64,000 bases of DNA, taken from the NCBI GenBank assembly GCA_964019425.1, contig OZ025817.1, positions 62,001 through 126,000 on the forward strand, given 5' to 3'. Each line of letters starts with the position of its first letter. Position 1 is the stretch's first letter. Both the position numbers and the translations under genes were made by a program. The notes below the pieces were generated by a model that searched no databases, had not been told where the DNA came from, and was given only the letters and a program-made list of their open reading frames with translations. Below are positions 60,686 to 64,000 of the stretch, piece by piece. The DNA comes from Flectonema sp. DT1601 (lineage: Eukaryota; Euglenozoa; Diplonemea; Diplonemida; Diplonemidae).

Positions 60686-60752
60686 TTTTTTGTGTTGTGT
60701 CTATTTTTGTTTTGAAAGGAATTTTTTTTTTTTTAGTTATTAAAACAAACAA

Positions 60753-61124
60753 GGGAAAACGCCTAATTCCACAAAAATAGTTTGCGAAATCGCCAACTCA
60801 TCATAAAAAATTTTACCACTCAAAACAACCCAACATGACAGAAGAAAATTCTAAATTTTCGGAGCTTCGGTGGGTTACTGGTACCGCCGAATCATGACTG
60901 AAGTCTCGGGTTCGAACCCCGTGACATCCTTTTTTTCTCTTTTTCGTAATGAAATGTGACCAAAACATTGTCAAAGGGACAATTTTGGCGGACGCAAGCT
61001 CCCGAAGCCTTAACAAAAAATTCGCCGCAAGCCAAAATTTCGAGCCAAGTTCGAGTCCTGGTGGACAACTTTTTTTTGTCGGGAGTTGACGATTTCGCAA
61101 ACTATTTTTGTCAGAGGTTTTCCC
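60753..61124. mobile_element. 372-bp inverted-repeat (MITE-like) element
   Basis: Ends are GGGAAAAC ... GTTTTCCC. Internal to these, CAAAAATAGTTTGCGAAATC on the left matches the reverse complement of the right end, with a single mismatch over about 28 bases, after a variable 6-11-base gap. The target hexamer AAACAA is present on both sides (60747-60752, 61125-61130). It has no coding capacity. It encloses a tRNA-like stretch at 60861-60936. Confidence 0.8.
60861..60936 (+). ncRNA. tRNA-like sequence with Pol III-type boxes
   Basis: A D-arm-like CGGT-GGGTTACTGGT-ACCG, a T-arm GGGTTCGAACCCC (B-box consensus GGTTCGAANCC) and a T run right after the 3' acceptor-like GACATCC. The acceptor and anticodon stems pair poorly, so this is a tRNA relic or the promoter head of a SINE-like element, not a working tRNA. 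Confidence 0.4.
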
Positions 61125-61255
61125 AAACAAATTGCACAAAAAAAAAAAAAAAAAAAAAAATACTACAATACAATAACGAGTAGGTTGGTGCGAATGGCAC
61201 ACCAAAAACAGAAAAATCTGAACAGATTTCTACTGAGGGCTAGTTGGGGGAAATT

Positions 61256-63103
61256 TTAGAATGGAAAAGCTGTTGTAGTTGGATCACATCCTGAGCACCA
61301 ACTGAGACAGATGTCCTGACCAGGATCAATACCATAAACAGCTGCTTGTAGAATGTCCATGTAATTCGTATCAGAGACATCGTCGTCTATTTCAGGTTCG
61401 ATATCGTCAGGCCAGGGTGCGTCGTCAGGGTCCTCATCATAACGAGTTTCGTCAGGTTGTTTAATAGTTTCAACCATTCTGTTAAAGACCCATTGGACTG
61501 TAGCTTTTCGTTTTTTGCGAAGATTCTTACACATCGTTGATTTTAATATTTTTAAGAGCGCATTAGTCATGGCGCCACCATCACCCGTGTCAGATGAACA
61601 CTGAGCGTCCTGACACCCCGACAGTGATATCACTTTTCGATCACCTTCCCAGAGATCATCTTTACCAAGGTCAAGAATCGTACCAGAATGACATGCATCA
61701 GCGATGAAGAACACAGCAACTGATGGATCAGCTACCGTAGCGAGTAGCATTGATAAATCATCGTCGATGAAGTCTTCCATCTCTCCAGATTCTTTTCTCA
61801 AACAGAGCGTTTGATCGAACCCAGATTCTTCATCACCATCTAAGTCCTCAGTAGTTCCACCATGACCTGAATAATGAACAACTAGATAGTCACCTTTAGA
61901 ACATCTTGATCCCATTTCTTTTAGTGTTTGTGTTACGTTCTTAATACTTGGCCATAATTCAGTAGACTTGTCATCATATAGCTTTACAATATCTCTGACA
62001 CCAGAATGAGATGCTAAGTCCGTTAATCGATTTCCATCTACGGTACAATTTAAAGGAGATTGTGTTCCTTTATAATCAAGACAGATACTTATCATGTGGG
62101 TTTTACCTCGGAATGGTTCTGCACGTAGTTCCGTCTCAGTTCCCATGTATCTCTGCATAGAAGTGCTTCTAAGATTTTGTGGAATCGTCTCGCCTTTGCC
62201 TTCCTCATCAACTTTATCGTCAATAATAGGTCCAAACGCTATTTGTGGAAGTGATGAGGGCGCTGTTGGTAATCCAGCCGGGCGAGCTCCTCCACTGTGT
62301 TCGTGTGTTAACGAAATCCAATCATAGCAACTTTCCGTATGTCGAATAGCTTCCGTTAAGTTCTTTGATACGTCACTTAGTCTCTTCTTCTGAACCGCTA
62401 ATATAAATTCAGGAGTCGGGTCTGTTGATGAATATCCTTTACTACTACCAATATAGCTACTTGTTGTACCATGAGCTCCACACAGAGCGTCATACAGAGT
62501 TCTGAGTGCCAAGTACGCGGAGCGAGATGACTCGTTGCATGCCTCAAGTTTTTTAGTGGGAATTGCAACTTTCAACTCAGCATCGAATAGTTTGTCTCGG
62601 GTTTCAGAAAGTTCATTCTCAACATCAGAAGTAACGGTTTCGTTTAGGTTTGATATAGCTTCCTCTATTTTAGATTTTAATAAATCATTAACACGTTGCT
62701 CTATTGAGAGTGATTGTCTGACTGAAGCTGATTCTGCGATGTTTAATTTATTTTCGAGCTCATTGACGTATGCGCGTAGAGCTTCAGCGTCGGAATCATG
62801 AGCATCAGCAACGAGTCGTAGCGTCTCAACGTCTTCGTTTAGTTGTTCATTTCTCATTTTCTCTGTGTGCAGCAATGATCTCATTGCCTGTAAGTCTGCG
62901 CCGCAATGGGAACACGGAACTGGTTGTAAATTATCTCTTGCAACAACACCAACATCATCATTGCATAAGACCATGTAATCATCACCATCTTGGGCGTCGA
63001 TTATCCTCCCCCGAAGACCGTTCATAATCGGATTCCCAACTATACCGTGCATCTCTACTTCCATACCAACAAGTAACTCGTACGGGGGTTCAGTGTCTCG
63101 CAT
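61256..63103 (-). CDS. metacaspase with N-terminal SH3-like domain and coiled coil
   Basis: 615 aa. Residues about 10-62 form an SH3-like barrel (GxxVEMHG, MNGLRGRIIDAQDGDDYMVL, DNLQPV), followed by a CSHC pair. Residues about 70-180 are coiled coil. The caspase-fold domain (about 325-500) has catalytic His H414 in HYSGHGG and Cys C471 in DACHSGT, with the acidic DLDGDEESGFDQ loop that gives Arg/Lys specificity to metacaspases. A long inter-domain linker and an acidic, aspartate- and proline-rich tail follow. Metacaspases are calcium-activated proteases acting in stress, proteostasis and cell death. The extended N-terminal region suggests type-I-like regulation through protein contacts. A STAND NTPase is about 5 kb downstream on the same strand. 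Confidence 0.85.
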   Translation of the reverse strand: MRDTEPPYELLVGMEVEMHGIVGNPIMNGLRGRIIDAQDGDDYMVLCNDDVGVVARDNLQPVPCSHCGADLQAMRSLLHTEKMRNEQLNEDVETLRLVADAHDSDAEALRAYVNELENKLNIAESASVRQSLSIEQRVNDLLKSKIEEAISNLNETVTSDVENELSETRDKLFDAELKVAIPTKKLEACNESSRSAYLALRTLYDALCGAHGTTSSYIGSSKGYSSTDPTPEFILAVQKKRLSDVSKNLTEAIRHTESCYDWISLTHEHSGGARPAGLPTAPSSLPQIAFGPIIDDKVDEEGKGETIPQNLRSTSMQRYMGTETELRAEPFRGKTHMISICLDYKGTQSPLNCTVDGNRLTDLASHSGVRDIVKLYDDKSTELWPSIKNVTQTLKEMGSRCSKGDYLVVHYSGHGGTTEDLDGDEESGFDQTLCLRKESGEMEDFIDDDLSMLLATVADPSVAVFFIADACHSGTILDLGKDDLWEGDRKVISLSGCQDAQCSSDTGDGGAMTNALLKILKSTMCKNLRKKRKATVQWVFNRMVETIKQPDETRYDEDPDDAPWPDDIEPEIDDDVSDTNYMDILQAAVYGIDPGQDICLSWCSGCDPTTTAFPF

Positions 63104-63505
63104 TTTTTAGTTTCTTGGGTTCCCCTATGGAATTAATAAATTAAGCCTCGGTTCGATTCCCGGTGGATTCATTTTTTCCGCCGACGAAAAAAATTTATCG
63201 TTCGTGTTCGTGAAAATTACTTATATTGGGTGCCAAGCAGTCGTGTTACTTCATATTAACAAACTGTAATTACCAAAATATTTTATTTTCCTCTGTTCGG
63301 GGAACAACTTCTCTGGATGGAAAAAAACAAAATACTTTACTAACACGACGCGCGATCACCCTTTTTCACTCCTGCCAAAGATAGATAAATCTTACAAAAA
63401 AAAACCCCATGTTTGTCAATTCTTCTTTCATTTCTAAATTTCTATAAAAACATCCATGTTTGTCAATTCTTCTTTCATTTCCAATAAACGTCGGTTCATC
63501 AGCCT
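63104..63505. other. intergenic with a tRNA T-arm-like trace and a 34-base duplication
   Basis: CTCGGTTCGATTCCCGG followed by GTGGATTCA and a T run (63153-63177) resembles a tRNA 3' half but has no partner 5' half. CATGTTTGTCAATTCTTCTTTCATTTC occurs at 63410 and 63455 as a short direct repeat. No gene. Confidence 0.5.
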
Positions 63506-64000
63506 CTACAGGGTGCTGATTTTCGAGAGAATTTCATTTTGTTGCTTCACGAGGTTAGAGACTTCTTTGAATCCCTCAGACTTACTGTCTTTCATCAAAT
63601 CAAATAAAACACATTCTGCAGTTGTGATGTGGAGCTTGTTCGAGGCTTGCTCTAATTGACGAAGAGCAATTTCCCTATTAAGTTGTTTGGAAGAAGAGAC
63701 ACCGTCAGCTACAACGTGGACATGCCAGTCATTCTCAAGGAGTTCGAGGCATGTTTGATATAAACAAACATGAGACTCTATGCCGAATATAACTGCTGTC
63801 TTTCTGTTTAAGCTGTCCAGGTAATCCTTAACCTCGTTGGTTAGCATCGAAAATTTTGTTTTTTCGAACACTTTCAGCCCTGTGACGTCGATCTCTTCTA
63901 CCGTTCGCAATAACGCTTTAGGATATTGCTCAGTTACAATACACGGAATGGATAATATCTTAGAAGAGTCTACTAATAATTTACTTGTCTGGATCACATG
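63506..64000 (-). CDS. isochorismatase-family hydrolase (C-terminal part, cut by window edge)
   Basis: At least 164 aa visible, and the frame continues beyond the window; the GTG at 63997 is not a start. IPCIVTEQYPKALLRTV, KTKFSM and IFGIESHVCLYQTCLELLENDWHVHVVADGVSS are the core of ISOC1/ISOC2-like proteins, with catalytic lysine in KTKFSM and cysteine in SHVC. The catalytic aspartate would lie in the missing N-terminus. Kinetoplastids have mitochondrial members of this family. Substrate unknown in most eukaryotes. Confidence 0.8.
   Translation of the reverse strand, partial: HVIQTSKLLVDSSKILSIPCIVTEQYPKALLRTVEEIDVTGLKVFEKTKFSMLTNEVKDYLDSLNRKTAVIFGIESHVCLYQTCLELLENDWHVHVVADGVSSSKQLNREIALRQLEQASNKLHITTAECVLFDLMKDSKSEGFKEVSNLVKQQNEILSKISTL

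Noticed and set aside
63153-63177. possible tRNA gene on the plus strand
   Set aside because: Only a T-arm-like and acceptor-like 3' half; no matching 5' acceptor, D-arm or anticodon arm upstream.

Overview
The window is nuclear DNA of a unicellular eukaryote, AT-rich and full of long poly(A)/poly(T) runs. From about 8.7 kb to the right edge every supportable protein gene lies on the minus strand. Most are single open frames, and many start within a few tens of bases of a pyrimidine-run-plus-AG acceptor. This looks like a polycistronic, trans-spliced gene cluster, so an euglenozoan (kinetoplastid or diplonemid relative) is my best guess. At least four genes also carry short GT-AG cis-introns, which argues against a typical trypanosomatid. 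No spliced-leader gene or other decisive marker is present, so the assignment is inference.

Left part (1-8.7 kb): repeats, an unrecognised plus-strand coding remnant with a partial copy 1.7 kb away, and a GC-rich tyrosine-recombinase retrotransposon (DIRS/VIPER kin, 3714-7946) with split direct repeats. A short solo repeat related to its ends follows at 8.4 kb, and a diverged one sits at 19.9 kb.

Middle-left (8.7-25.5 kb): tandem DUF3431-like membrane protein, DUF4474-like protein with a prenylation-type tail, double GST-kappa/DsbA-like protein, a three-exon cysteine-rich surface protein (folate-receptor-like), coiled-coil plus PH-like protein, two acidic two-exon proteins, a CULT-domain (cereblon-type) protein, an inosine/xanthosine triphosphatase-like protein and a TMEM245/AI-2E-like membrane protein.

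Centre (25.5-49 kb): a tandem array of eight near-identical, membrane-anchored alpha-carbonic anhydrases in order A-B-A-A-B-A-B-C by tail and spacer type. Variants are shuffled among copies, which suggests gene conversion. Six units carry a fragment of the 5' end of the neighbouring TMEM245-like gene, which shows how the array was built. One unit holds a 0.47-kb internal inversion and a 0.16-kb insertion of a dispersed repeat.

Right part (49.8-64 kb): a dense run of a three-exon DSP-PDZ-PDZ-DSP phosphatase (first DSP domain catalytically degenerate), a large STAND-type NTPase with a propeller-like C-terminus, a CDK-like kinase, a small membrane heavy-metal (HMA) protein, a phosphotriesterase-like protein with a zinc-finger tail, an unrecognised 190-aa protein, a 372-bp inverted-repeat element holding a tRNA-like sequence, a metacaspase with an SH3-like N-terminus, and the C-terminal part of an isochorismatase-family hydrolase. 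A STAND NTPase about 5 kb from a metacaspase is the most suggestive functional pairing.
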